From NCBI RefSeq assembly GCF_020080835.1, contig NC_058158.1, positions 124,001 to 188,000 of the forward strand: a stretch of DNA of 64,000 nucleotides, read 5' to 3'. The notes beneath the pieces are model-generated. The model searched no databases, was not told the origin of the DNA, and worked only from the letters and a program-made list of their open reading frames with translations. Within the stretch, counting starts at the first letter, position 1. Each line of letters begins with the position of its first letter. Both the position numbers and the translations under genes were made by a program. Source of the stretch: Cotesia glomerata (lineage: Eukaryota > Arthropoda > Insecta > Hymenoptera > Braconidae). This document shows, piece after piece, positions 48,301-59,200 of the stretch.

Positions 48301-51300
48301 ATAGAATTTGTATCTATATGAAGGATAGGGATAATATTTTCTCAAATGAATATTATCATTATCAAAGAATAAAAGAAGATGCCGACAGTAGAGCTGCGGT
48401 ATTAGGATATAGGGAGCACAGTAATCAAAAGTAAATTGCAAGTACGTGAAGCTACTGTGTGCCATAAGCTCAGCTACCTAATCTAATTTGAATCTCAATT
48501 CCCCTTCTACTTACAGATCAGATACCTAGCAGTCTCCACCGATAATCGAACACGTATTGAATAATATTTTGCGCATTATTCCATTCAATATTATTGACGG
48601 TAATTCGATTGCAATTCGATGGCATAATCGAAAATAAAAATATACATACAACAAATCAGTTGTATATTATCTTTTCTCATCGAGTAGCTTATACATATCC
48701 GTACCGTAATACATATACATTTATATATTTTTATACATCTCATTACCGCGTACATTATTTTATTTAAGTTAAGCAATAAATCTCAATGTTATAACTTTGA
48801 CAATTACTTTTTTACAATAATGTTACATATAGTTTGAATTATTATTAAGAAAAAATTTATTATTTTTATAAATAAGAGACCTTTTAAAATCACGGTACAA
48901 TAAACACGCGATTTTATTATTTTTTTATGTTTATGTGTGCAATTATATTATTTTGTCACGCAATTGATTAATTAATCCGAGGTTCATTATCACTCATTTA
49001 TCTATGTACATCCTAAATTTATAAATAAATTGTACGACTGACTGACAATGTTGCGTTTTTGACGTTGTCAATTTCTTATATGTGAAGGACTTATTGTTGC
49101 ACGCTTAACAACTGAATTTTTTTTTTTTCTGCATTTAATATTTTTGTTCGTTCATAAGACAGTATGTTTGATATGCCGTTTTACATACGGTACGTCTTGT
49201 GCAATCTTGATGCAAGCGTGGAGAACCGGATCCTCATGGTGGAGTGCAGCAGACGCCGTCGCCTCTCATTCACGCAATGTCGAACCAATACGTGTACGGA
49301 AGCCCTCGAATTTTCTTTTGTCGATATATATTCCTCGGAAGTTTTTAAAAAAATATTTAAAATACGCGTTTCTGTCGAATTTATATCACGCTATATGTTA
49401 AAATATCGAACATATGCAAAACGTACTGTTATATATGGGTAATAAATTATTCCAATAAATGTGTTATGTATATTGATGTTCTTTATGATTTTACCGTGGC
49501 TATTATCTACTTTTTCTCGAGTTTGAATTAATTTTTTCTTTTTTTCTAATTATTAATGTGAGTTGCTTTTCTCATATATAAGCTCATAAATGATGTACGT
49601 ATTATAATTTTTTATTAGTTTAATAAATGGGTACAATGCACTGATATTAGTAGACTCTGCTTATATACCGGTATAAAATCGTTATAATTAACTCATCATA
49701 CATAAACACATGTATATATATATACATATATATTTGTATAAAGCAAGAGATATTCTCGGTAAGTTTTATATTACCCGGTATCTCTTTCAGTGAATATTAA
49801 TATATGTTGATTTAATATATATGTATTTATAAATATATAAAGTGTTGATATAGCAAATAATTAATTATATAAATAATAATAGTACATCAATCACACGTGG
49901 ATGATTCGCTAACTTTTTATACTTAATTTTCTATTGAGTTATTTATTATTTAATTATTAATGTTCACATATATATGAATAATTACTTATCGATCTTGTTG
50001 TTTTTAAATAATTGATATCTTTAAGTATATATAATTTTGCCTAGACATACATGCATATTATACAACCATATATATCGCAAAAGATAAATATTTAATTAAG
50101 TTTAGTTATGAAAGTATATATATATATATGTATAAAAAGAATTATTGTTGTACATTACAATTGTGAAAGTTGACAAACTACGACCACGATTACTTTTGAA
50201 ACAGAAAAGAATAACAAGTAAATAAAAAACAAGCAAATAAATGTATCACTCTGCTCTGAATAAAGTACAACAATAAAATCAATTACAATTGTACAGTGTC
50301 TAGCATATAGTGTAAATTATTAACTAAAATTTAAAGAATGTTTTTTTTCTTTTCTCAAGTAAAATTTTAGAGCGTTTATACCCCTTGTAAATACTGTTAA
50401 GTAATATCTATTGTCAATAACACAACTACAAAGTAGTTTGGGATGAGAATTATAATACTTGTAGGGCATATACCTAACGTAATACGGAAAAAATTTTTGT
50501 TTACCACCAAAAAGATAAAAATAAAGTGGAAACTAATGCTGAAGATATACTGTATAGTATACCAGAGAGGTATCTTAGGTTAAAAGGATAACCGAAAATA
50601 TGAAATTTTACGAGCATCATTATCCCATTCCTTAAGCCCTTAGGTAATTTTTAGACGGATCAGTTAAATCCCGGGTAACACGATTGTGTATTTAACGCAA
50701 TTATTTTAAAATGTTTGTCAAAAAAAAATCCATTTTTACGAGCAAGATAAACGTTGTTATCTTTTAGTTTAAATATTATTTATTCTCTCTTTAATGCTTT
50801 TAATATTTTTTTTCTTCTCAATATTCTCTAATATGTATATATATTTTATAATTTACAATCGTTAATGTTAACGAGGTAATAAATAAAGTATATTATTTAT
50901 AAATAATAAAAATGCAGGCATATCTCATGCACTTTTGATGCATTATATATATATATATATATATATCTGTAATGTACAATCTCTAAAGGCCTTATTATTA
51001 TTTTCCATTATTATCATATATTATAGAGATAGAAGGATTACTCTTTGGCGTCTAACTCTCTCACAATAATTTTCCACTATATCACACTTAATTAGCATTT
51101 TCATAAATTGTAAAACAGTGAATGATGTTTTAAACTGACAGGCTCTCTTTATCGCTTACGACATGCACCAACAACCAAGACTCATGTATACTTTATTCAG
51201 TAACAAGAGTTGTATTTGCATCAACTACTATCAACCAATACAACATTTCATATTTCTGCTAATATCAGTCGAAAGTATTGCTCCATTATTATTCAAATAT

Positions 51301-52697
51301 TATTCCAACTATTTACAAACATAAGTGCATCATTATTCACACCTATGTTTATGTAGAATGATAATTTGTACAGTTGTTGATGTTGATAATATCAGGCAAA
51401 ACAGCATGTAAAAATTATTTATAAAAAATAATAGAGTATTGTTCTTACCTTGACTGTGTTCTCCAGCATCAAAAGTTTTGCTGGTCATTTGAAAGAGAGC
51501 ATCCAGGGGGCTACCCTGCCCAGTATTTCTCTTCCCGTGATGACTGCTCTGACTGGCCTGCTGCTGGTGCTGGTGCTGGTGCTGGTGCTGCTGCTGCTGC
51601 TGTTGGTGTTGATGGCTGGACTTCCTCTTGAGCTGATGCTGGATTCCAGGATGGTGAATCCCCGGATGATGTAACCCGTGGTGTATCGACGAGTGATGCT
51701 GGTGATGGTGATGGTGCAGATGATGGTGAGCATGTGGATCAGGACTCCCTGAATCCGAAACAGAACTTCTCCCCGAAGATGATGAACTGCTGAGAGGTGG
51801 TTCGCTCATCGAACTCGACATGGAAGCCAGGGACATGGTCATCAGCGATAAGTCTCGCGGGGAAGAATGGGCCAACGCGTGGTGATGAGGATGGTGATGA
51901 AGATGTTGAAGCGATTGTTGTTGTTGTTGTTGTTGTTGTTGCTGCTGTTGGTGCTGTTCTTGAAGCTGTTGGTGTCTGTGATGATTATTTGAGGATTCAG
52001 TAGAGTCCCAAGGCCTCACAATTTTAGCTTTTGGCCGATGAGAGAGTATGTCAATAATACTGAAGGATTTGACACCGTGTTCATTGGTGTCCCGATCATC
52101 CTCGTCATCGGAGGGTTGAACAGGCTGAACCATTTTGAGTTTTTTTAACGGCTTAAAATAGTCATCGGTCGGAGCACTTTCCGGTCTCTCGCCGTTATTA
52201 TCACCGTCCTCTTCTTCTTTAAAACTGGTCCGTCTGGATGAGGACGAAATCCTTCTGGTGAGTGACGTGGTAACACTCGTATTATTATAATCGTCTTCCT
52301 TCTTCAAGTACCTTTCATCGTCGTCGGTGTAACTCCTGGGTGATGACAATCTTTCACAATATTTTGGTTCCTCGGAGGAGATAGGTGTCAACCGTTCATT
52401 CTGCTCATCCTTTATTGGAGTCCCCGCAGAGATAACCAGAGGCATGGGGCTTGGACAACCAACCGATATTTCATCATCATCATCATCAAGATCATCGCGG
52501 GGCTCTCGCGCTCTTCCTGGTGAATTTCTCAAGGGTGTTATTCTGCTTAATGGTGATCCAATACACCCAGGATTAGTGCCACTTGAGGAAGCCGTTGATG
52601 GCGACATGCTGTAGCCTTCGGTCATTTCGGTTGTGCACATGCTCACTCCGAATAATCCCGCCGGCTGATGATATATGTCTACGTTTACAAGAGTCAT
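34363..52697 (-). CDS. lb: ladybird: Lbx-family homeodomain transcription factor
   Basis: Two coding exons, 52697-51449 and 34727-34363, joined by a 16,721-base GT-AG intron (phase 1), give 537 residues. The joined protein has an EH1-type Groucho motif (SFSIIDIL, 211-218), Gln- and His-rich tracts (about 242-280 and 320-385), the Lbx pre-homeodomain segment SPLDALFQMTSKTFDAGE (396-413), and a homeodomain at 434-493 whose helix 3 reads QVITWFQNRRAKLKRDL, with the Thr47 and Gln50 typical of Lbx/Ladybird. DLEELKKDVQ follows, as in relatives. In Drosophila lbe and lbl specify subsets of heart, muscle and other cells downstream of tin. Only one copy is seen here, on the strand opposite to tin and bap. 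The start is the first ATG of the open frame; later in-frame Met codons at 20, 25 and 31 cannot be excluded. Confidence 0.95.
35160..35345. promoter_or_regulatory. GC-rich island in ladybird intron near exon 2
   Basis: A GC-richer block whose plus strand carries a 63-codon ATG frame (35177-35368) with mixed composition. It could be a conserved non-coding enhancer or a small antisense exon. No known domain is visible, and the distance to the homeodomain exon suggests regulatory DNA. Confidence 0.25.
37920..38124. repeat. GC-rich island with a GCCAT core and a period-7 repeat
   Basis: Contains GGCGGCCAT (Pho-like GCCAT core at 37952-37956) and, at 38097-38124, three TGCTGGG units plus one TACTGGG. 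Non-coding by inspection. Confidence 0.4.
39272..39300. repeat. poly(T) tract, 29 nt
   Basis: Uninterrupted T run within the ladybird intron (poly(A) on the transcribed strand). Confidence 0.9.
39485..39526. repeat. Period-9 GTAACAGCA tandem repeat
   Basis: About four imperfect units of a nine-base word, the central ones identical, in the ladybird intron. Confidence 0.85.
41838..41848 (+). promoter_or_regulatory. CTCF-like motif in ladybird intron
   Basis: CCAGATGGCGT resembles the CTCF core. It is weaker than the matches at 22998 and 27219. Confidence 0.22.
42221..42239. repeat. (GATA)n microsatellite
   Basis: Four GATA units and a partial unit. Besides being a simple repeat, they form a cluster of GATA-factor cores inside the ladybird intron. 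Confidence 0.88.
45214..45234. repeat. Period-7 TCGCCAG repeat
   Basis: Three units, the last changed to TCGCCGG, in an otherwise AT-rich part of the ladybird intron. Confidence 0.85.
45392..45450. repeat. (CAT/CGT)n compound microsatellite
   Basis: About 20 trinucleotides, mostly CAT with interspersed CGT, in the ladybird intron. Confidence 0.92.
46628..46648. repeat. Period-7 TGCTTAA repeat
   Basis: Three perfect units in the ladybird intron. Confidence 0.85.
46830..47180. promoter_or_regulatory. GC-rich island in ladybird intron
   Basis: Balanced-composition block in AT-rich DNA. Two plus-strand frames overlap here (about 46837-47121 and 46853-47047), and neither shows a known domain. 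Two open overlapping frames suggest GC effects rather than coding. It is a candidate intronic enhancer. Confidence 0.25.
47328..47353. repeat. (ACC)n microsatellite
   Basis: Nearly nine ACC units followed by ATC units. Confidence 0.9.
49164..49442 (+). other. Possible small ORF nested in the ladybird intron, opposite strand
   Basis: An ATG frame of 92 codons starts MFDMPFYIRYVLCNLDASVE. Its first half (about 49164-49330) has many G/C third positions, unusual for this window, and four Cys (13, 28, 39, 44); the second half turns AT-rich. I recognise no family, signal peptide or membrane segment. A second frame is open over part of the same DNA, so it may simply be a GC-rich regulatory island or a decayed fragment of a gene. 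Confidence 0.2.
50944..50966. repeat. (TA)n microsatellite
   Basis: About eleven TA units 480 bases from the ladybird splice donor, within the intron. Confidence 0.85.
51449..52697 (-). CDS. lb: ladybird exon 1 (EH1 motif and Gln/His-rich region)
   Basis: A 1,249-base exon ending AAG|GTAAGA encodes residues 1-416 and the first base of codon 417. The acidic stretch DDLDDDDDE (68-76) and Ser/Glu-rich segments precede the EH1 motif. CAG/CAA and CAT/CAC runs then encode Gln tracts (about 249-261 and 364-370), alternating Gln-His (371-380) and poly-His. Reading past the donor gives only AT-rich, Leu/Ile-rich residues, confirming the exon end. Complementary frames at 51450-51674, 51797-52003 and 51485-51733 are shadows of its trinucleotide repeats. 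Confidence 0.95.
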
Positions 52698-52758
52698 ATA
52701 GGTGCATTCAGGTTACGTTTACCGTCGCTTACCAAATTACGTTTTACCGCGTTATCAT
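52573..52758 (-). promoter_or_regulatory. ladybird upstream AUGs: short uORF and overlapping uORF
   Basis: On the minus strand, ATG at 52758 opens a five-codon frame (stop included) ending at 52744. ATG at 52707 opens a 44-residue frame ending at 52573, which runs over the lb start at 52697 in another frame. If the transcript begins upstream of 52758, scanning ribosomes meet both before the lb start. The transcript start is not known. Confidence 0.4.
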
Positions 52759-53204
52759 ACAATATTTTATTGTAATAACTAAAACAATCTCACACTGATT
52801 TATATATTATTGATAAAACTTTTCAGCAACGTCACCAACAAACTTTATCATTCATTTTCTTCAATTTTTTATTAGTATATTCATTGTAACACAATTTAAA
52901 TTAATAACAACAGTAACAATAAACCATTTTATAGATAGATTTCAAAGAAAAATAAGAAAAACCAATAAATAAATAGTCGAAATATTGTTTTATTCAAATT
53001 TAAATACAATACTATCAGGAAAAATGATAAATCAATAAACACAAATACACACACGTTACGTAATCAATAATGAATGTATCATATATCCACATATCACTTA
53101 TAAAAAACAATAGAATAGAATAAATACTGTGTTGATATTGTAAGAGTGAATCACTTATCAGAGTATGAATAGATAGAGATTATTGAATGTGAATCCGAAA
53201 AAAT

Positions 53205-53420
53205 AGTTTCAAGCCGGTTGTTGAAGCACACACGCCAGCTCAAGCCAGTGACTCAAAACGGTTTGAACCGGTACCGCTTCCAGTGGAGTGCTTACGCCTA
53301 CCCCAGCTCAAAGTATCACCGCGAGATAGAGGGGCTAGCCGGCATACATCAAACGTTTTCGCAAAGGTAAGTTCTGCCTCCTCGAGGGCGTTACTACTTT
53401 AGTAACCTCCCCTTGGTAAA
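53205..53420. promoter_or_regulatory. GC-rich island upstream of ladybird (candidate promoter or enhancer)
   Basis: About 500-700 bases upstream of the lb start, a GC-richer block carries CCGGTT (53214-53219), ACGGTTTGA (53258-53266) and AACCGGT (53266-53272), resembling Grainyhead half-sites. It is the nearest such island to the lb 5' end and is a promoter/leader or proximal enhancer candidate. No clear TATA or initiator could be assigned. Confidence 0.35.
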
Positions 53421-54846
53421 TCCAAGACCCAACACTAACACAACTCCGACGGGAAAATGACGCTCTTTCAACCTGATACTCTTTTTGATATTCCTCCCTT
53501 AACTGCATCGTTCAATAGCATTTTTACGAGACACAGTTACTGTCTTAAAGACTACTAATCAAAATTCGACATATTGTAAATCCTTACCCAACAAATCGAT
53601 CGGAATCGTTATAATGATGCGATTTAGCTATTCCATTATACATTTTAATTTACTTTTTATTTTCACTATTATCGTATTTATAAAATCATGTAGAACTATG
53701 AAAAACATATTTTTGAGTAATTTATTTCAAAAAAGGCATAATCAAATTATTGTGCAAATAAATCTATCGACGTTCTAATTAGCAAATTGCCTGACATCAT
53801 TTCAGATAAAACAGTCAGTTAAAATTCGATTCAATACCTATTATACTAATTATTGCAATCTAAAAATGTCAAAAAGCCGCACTTTTAAAAAATATCAAGT
53901 TAGTTTTGCTATAAAATAAAAAAAAAGCAATATATAATTTAATGTTTTGAACAATGAAAGAAGGTGTCTGTTCAAACGATGAAAGAGTATTATATTATAT
54001 ACAGATACATAGATAAAGAGAGGGGAAAAATATAAAAAATATGTGTGTATTATATTTATATACAGATATAAGAGATCAGTAAAACGTTTTTAGAGTCCTT
54101 TTAGCTTCAATTTAGCGTCAGTGGCTGAGAAGACGAGTGATGGTCTTTTTAAGGCCGGCGGCTCCACTATCCTAATACAAAGAGGCGCGAGTCTCGGCAA
54201 ATTATTATGATACCTTGGCCACCGGATTCCGTCGGTGTGCTTTGATGCTTTGATCTTGCCGGCATTTAGCATGTATCATCCACCGATATTATTTAACCAG
54301 GTCCTACAGCTTACAGCCTCAAAACTATAGGATAACCTCAGTGTTCAGATTTTTAAATCTACTTATTGTACCATAAATAAATCTTTTTACAATATATTTT
54401 AATGAAAAAGAAAAAATATTTATTGTCATACTCATCACTTAATGTCAAAATTTGAAACATCCATTTATTGTGTCAATTGTAAAAATTTGGCTAACTGTCT
54501 AAAGAGCTGTCACAAACACAAAAATAAAATTATCTTTCTAATTGTTCTTGGTAAATAATCTCATGTTTTTTTCCACGTCAAAAGTTATTTATATTTAAGA
54601 ATTGTTATAAATAATAATATTTTTAATTTAAATACAATAATTCTGCAACAACATAATATAGAAAAGTATATTATTGAATTGAATATGAATGAAAAATATA
54701 ATTTAAGGTTTAAATATTATAATAGTAATAATAGAAACTACTGCATAGTATATTTGTTACATATTGAGTGTATTACATTGAAAAAACTTTGTTTTGAGTT
54801 TTGATGAAAAACAACAAAGTATATTGTATAAGTTGGACATAATGAT

Positions 54847-54870
54847 GAATGAATGAATGAATGAATGAAT
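54847..54870. repeat. (GAAT)6 microsatellite
   Basis: Six perfect GAAT units. Confidence 0.92.
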
Positions 54871-55103
54871 GAAGAGTATTTTTTAGTGCAGCTGCCCTAC
54901 TGTACCACTGATTATCCTTTCTGGGGCGGGATTTCAAAAAATTTATAAGTATATAATATCGGCCACAAATTAAAACTTGAGCTATGTACTCTTATCCGTC
55001 ATCGTCCATTGAAGAGGAAAAAAAAATTAACAATTTACAGGCAAAGCATGTGAGCTGGCGGATATGCATGGGGCAATGCTGAAAGGAGAGGATGTGCGGT
55101 GAA

Positions 55104-55126
55104 GTGTGTGTGTGTGTGTGTGTGTG
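55104..55126. repeat. (GT)n microsatellite
   Basis: Eleven GT units and a terminal G. Confidence 0.92.
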
Positions 55127-56204
55127 CAACCGCACTTATTCCACCAATTCTGAGATTTCATCCCTTTTGTTGCCAATTGAAGTTAACGTATCGAGTGATT
55201 ATATATATATATATTCACCAAAGTTTTTTATTTTATTCGAGTACTTATTGACATGGAACTCATGAGATTTAAATTATAAACCAAGAAAATATTTGTTCAA
55301 GAAAAACAAATTTCGTTTTTCCAACGTAAAGTTTTATTGAATCAAAAAAATTTTCTTCTTATTATTTTAAAAGTTTTAAATGTTTTATAAGAAAGGCTGA
55401 AGGATGAATTTCCCAGAGAAAAAATTAACAGGAATGAAAAATGACAGAGTGAAATGACCGGCGGTTTAATCGCTCTGCCACCGTCTTGTGAGTCATAATA
55501 ATCTCAGGAACATAAATCGGATTTCTTAAACTCATTATAACGATAGGACGTAGGGTCTGAATTGTATTGTGTACAAGATAACGAGTATTCTCTGTTGACT
55601 CTCTAGTTATATAGGTATAGTTATATCGTTATATAGGACTGAGACCCTAATAATATAACTTTTCTCGAGGTAGACCACGCCTCTGAATGATTCCTATTGG
55701 CCAGACGGTTTCCCGCCTCCAGCCTAAACGTGGAACTGGTACTCGCGATTTATGCCTTGACTTTTATATTTTTCGTATATTTTCCGTGAGAAATCTCTCG
55801 TGAAAATTTTATCACCAGTCATGGGACTATTCTGTCGCAAATGGCCGATTAGCAAAATTTCAGAATTTAATATTGTACTTTATTTATTTTTTATACGATA
55901 AACAATATAGAAAAATAACATTATTACCATACATGATATATAACAAAGACAAATGGATCTTGTAAAATTAGCTTGTCATTTAATACCTGGATCCATGGGT
56001 AGATCTAAAACGATGCTGGAGGTCCCATTTATTCAAAATCAATTTGTTTTAATTTTAGGGTGTTAGAGCAGTGTTTAATAATGTGTTAATAATGAACCAT
56101 CAGATGTAATTATTTCATCCTTGAAAGGTGCTAGCATTATTGATGGATAAATTTTCCAAAAGAGAAAAGCCGTTGAAAAATTAGTCGTAGTTTTTAATTT
56201 GTAG

Positions 56205-56230
56205 TTAGGTATATATATATATATACCTAA
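56205..56230. repeat. 26-base perfect palindrome with TA core
   Basis: TTAGGT at the left and ACCTAA at the right enclose a (AT)n core, and the whole is perfectly self-complementary. The non-TA ends make it a little more than a plain TA microsatellite. Confidence 0.7.
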
Positions 56231-59200
56231 TATATTATATTTTGTGGTCTATTGTTGAAAAAACGGTGTGCGCCTAGGCAGCATAATCTTTTATAAAGCT
56301 GTACGTCTACCTGGTCCTACAATTTTCCGCTCCCTCCTTCCGTATTAAAGTCTCGTTAACCTGCTATGTACCTACGGATTGTTGAAACATCTTTATATAT
56401 TATAGAAACCTAAAAAAATTGATCAAGACGCTTGGAGGTTTGAGTGCATGGAAATAAGAGTCAAATGCGGCTTTCTTTGTGTTGGGAAAATATAATAAGC
56501 ATCTGCCCGTAAACTCGCAAAAGTTTATGTGTCAGACAATATACTCTGATCATTTTGGGTATCTATTAGATTTTATAAAAACTCAAGTGATATACACATA
56601 TATTCACTCTGACGGGCGCGACTAATTCAACAAACGACTCTTGATTGTTAGTTAATAGAGAATAAGTATATATATGCTTTTCTCAAAATGTATCAGTTCA
56701 TTTAGAATTATATTACTAAAGTTTGCTAAGCTTCATGCACTGATTTTCAAAGCACCTTTTTTCAAGTATACCTTTTATGTATGTTATTATAACACAATTC
56801 AAACATCAATATTCTTTTTTTTAAATTAATTGACATGTAAAATTTATCATCAGACTGATTCATTTCGAAAAATTGGAATTTCATTTTATTTTTAAAAAAA
56901 TATCTTATAGATAGCGAGAGAAAAGATGTATAGAATAGTATTAAAAATTAATAAAATTATAAATATCAATGTAGATGTCAAAGTATTAACCGATACGCTG
57001 TACGTAATTTTCTATAAACCCACTGACATTTGTTTCGTCTAAGCCAATGAGAAAATATATGTTACCGTACTACCAATAGCATTATTGATCGAGGTATCTT
57101 GATGAATTCCAAAAAAAAAAAACTTTTCTCTGATGGATTTGCAGCAAATCAATTGTTTAAAATATATAAAATTTTGAAAATAAAGTTAATGATGTTTGAA
57201 TGGCGTGAAAAAAAGAAAAAAAGGATCGAAGGATGATATTTAGGGATAAATTTAGTGTACCGTTACGTGTGAAAAAATGCAGTGAATTGTAAATTGTGAA
57301 TTGATCAAGTCTACCCAGCATAGCCGACGAAAAATGGATAATAAGTGTGATATAGCTCTATTGCCTTGATGTATTATATATATTTAATATAGTATATTAT
57401 TGACACCTACCAGCCGTAGGATATATGTATATATTCTATAGACTGAACTACTTTGTGAGAATTAGGCACGCCCATTTCATTGTAATCTTGGATTATATAT
57501 AAAGTTGTGCGAGGCAAGTTATACAGCTGCGATGAGTCGAAAACCCGATGGTGGTCCCGAAGATATGACCACCAACTACGTTACAGCCCCGCTTTTATAT
57601 ATCTAATAACTTTAAATAAGTCAGTGCCGATACTTTTATTTTTATTGCATCTAATCATACCTTCAGAGTTTCCGTTGCTCTATTATTTTGTCAAATACAT
57701 ATATTTTTCTTCAACTCCACTTTTTTCCACTAAAACTCTTCAATTGTTATGTAAAAAGTATTTATATACATGAAGGTTATTAAATTTACATTAAAAATGT
57801 GGATTTTAGCAACAAAGTGAAAACCTAATTGAGTTATTAGTTTTGTCTTTGAAGGGGGGTAATATTAATTCTTTGTTGACCCTTTACACTAAACCCTCTG
57901 CGTGTTTAATTCTCTTTACATATGTAGTTTATTTTATTATTTATGGAATACAAAATATGTAAACGCATATCAAAGATATAATATCTTATGTGCATATTAT
58001 AATAAAAAGTAAACTAAAAAAATATTTGAGGATTATTAATTAATAAAAGTAAAATTCACCAAATAGTAAGCTTATGTAAATGCATATAGCAAAGAAGCTC
58101 TTATCTTATTCGCCTTTTTATTGTCATAAACTATTAAAAAGGTCTCTCTATATATGATAGCTTCTAATATAGTCATTATATGAGAGAGTACTTGGGTATA
58201 CAGCAGCGTAATGATTGCATAAATGGATGTACATGTAAAAAAGTTTGTAACACAACGATCGCAATTGACCTCTGATCAACGACCGTATGCTGACAGGACA
58301 AACGTCCAATAACACAATTAAAAAACCTATTGAATATTCTTAAAAAAATTAACCAACAACTGGAGGGAAACAACCATATAAACTTCATTGAGTTTTGGTT
58401 ATTTATTATTCACAACTGTAATTATAGCATCAGTGCTCAGTTTGAAATTTCCAAAAGTAAGGGTGTAGTTTTTCGTTTTTTAACATAATTGCAAACCTCT
58501 TAAACTTTGGTACAATTTAAATTTAATTACGAGTATGGAATTTTCCCCTTATTCAATCGAATATTATAATGATATGGTAAGAATCGAATACGGCTTATAT
58601 CGCATCCTATCATTCCTGTCTATATATATACCATATTGCACTTTGATGGGTGTTCGCCCTGCACCCTTACACTTGCAATTTTTATTATACGTGGTGTGCT
58701 CCTGAAACATAAATAAAAACCAGTGTGGTACACACAATATAATCTTTATTGATATGAAAACATTTAAATAAAAAATTACAAGACATATTGATTAAAATAT
58801 TTTTATTTCAATGTATAATATTTAAATGAAACTAACGAAAGAATTAATAAAAAATATTAAGTATTTCTGATTGATATAGTCTGCTGTCGCATGATGCGCA
58901 AAAAATAAGGGAGAGTTTTTATTGACTATTTTTCCATTGCATGTCTATGTATAATTCGATGAGTGAAACGAAAATTCATATCTTTTTTCCCGTTTACTTT
59001 TACCAAACAATGAATACATGTTATTTATCGAACAGCATGCATAGAAAATATTAGAACACTATATTCTTTGTCTCGTTGCTCATTGCACGTTATTATTACG
59101 CATAATATATTTCTTATAGGACTATTATTAACATTTATAATATGTATAATGTGCTTACAGTTTTTCATGATATCCTTCAATAATAATTGATTATCAAATT

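Larger units (their letters stand above)
34728..51448 (-). other. ladybird intron, 16.7 kb
   Basis: Bounded by GTAAGA and TTTCAG on the minus strand. Most of it is AT-rich with microsatellites. GC-richer islands occur at about 35160-35345 (430 bases upstream of exon 2), 37920-38030, 46830-47180 and 49164-49330. These are the best candidates for intronic enhancers. No additional homeodomain or splice-compatible exon was recognised. Confidence 0.75.

Noticed and set aside
51450..52003. Plus- and minus-strand frames rich in Leu/Val/His over ladybird exon 1
   Set aside because: Shadows of the CAG/CAC repeats that encode the Gln/His tracts of Ladybird.
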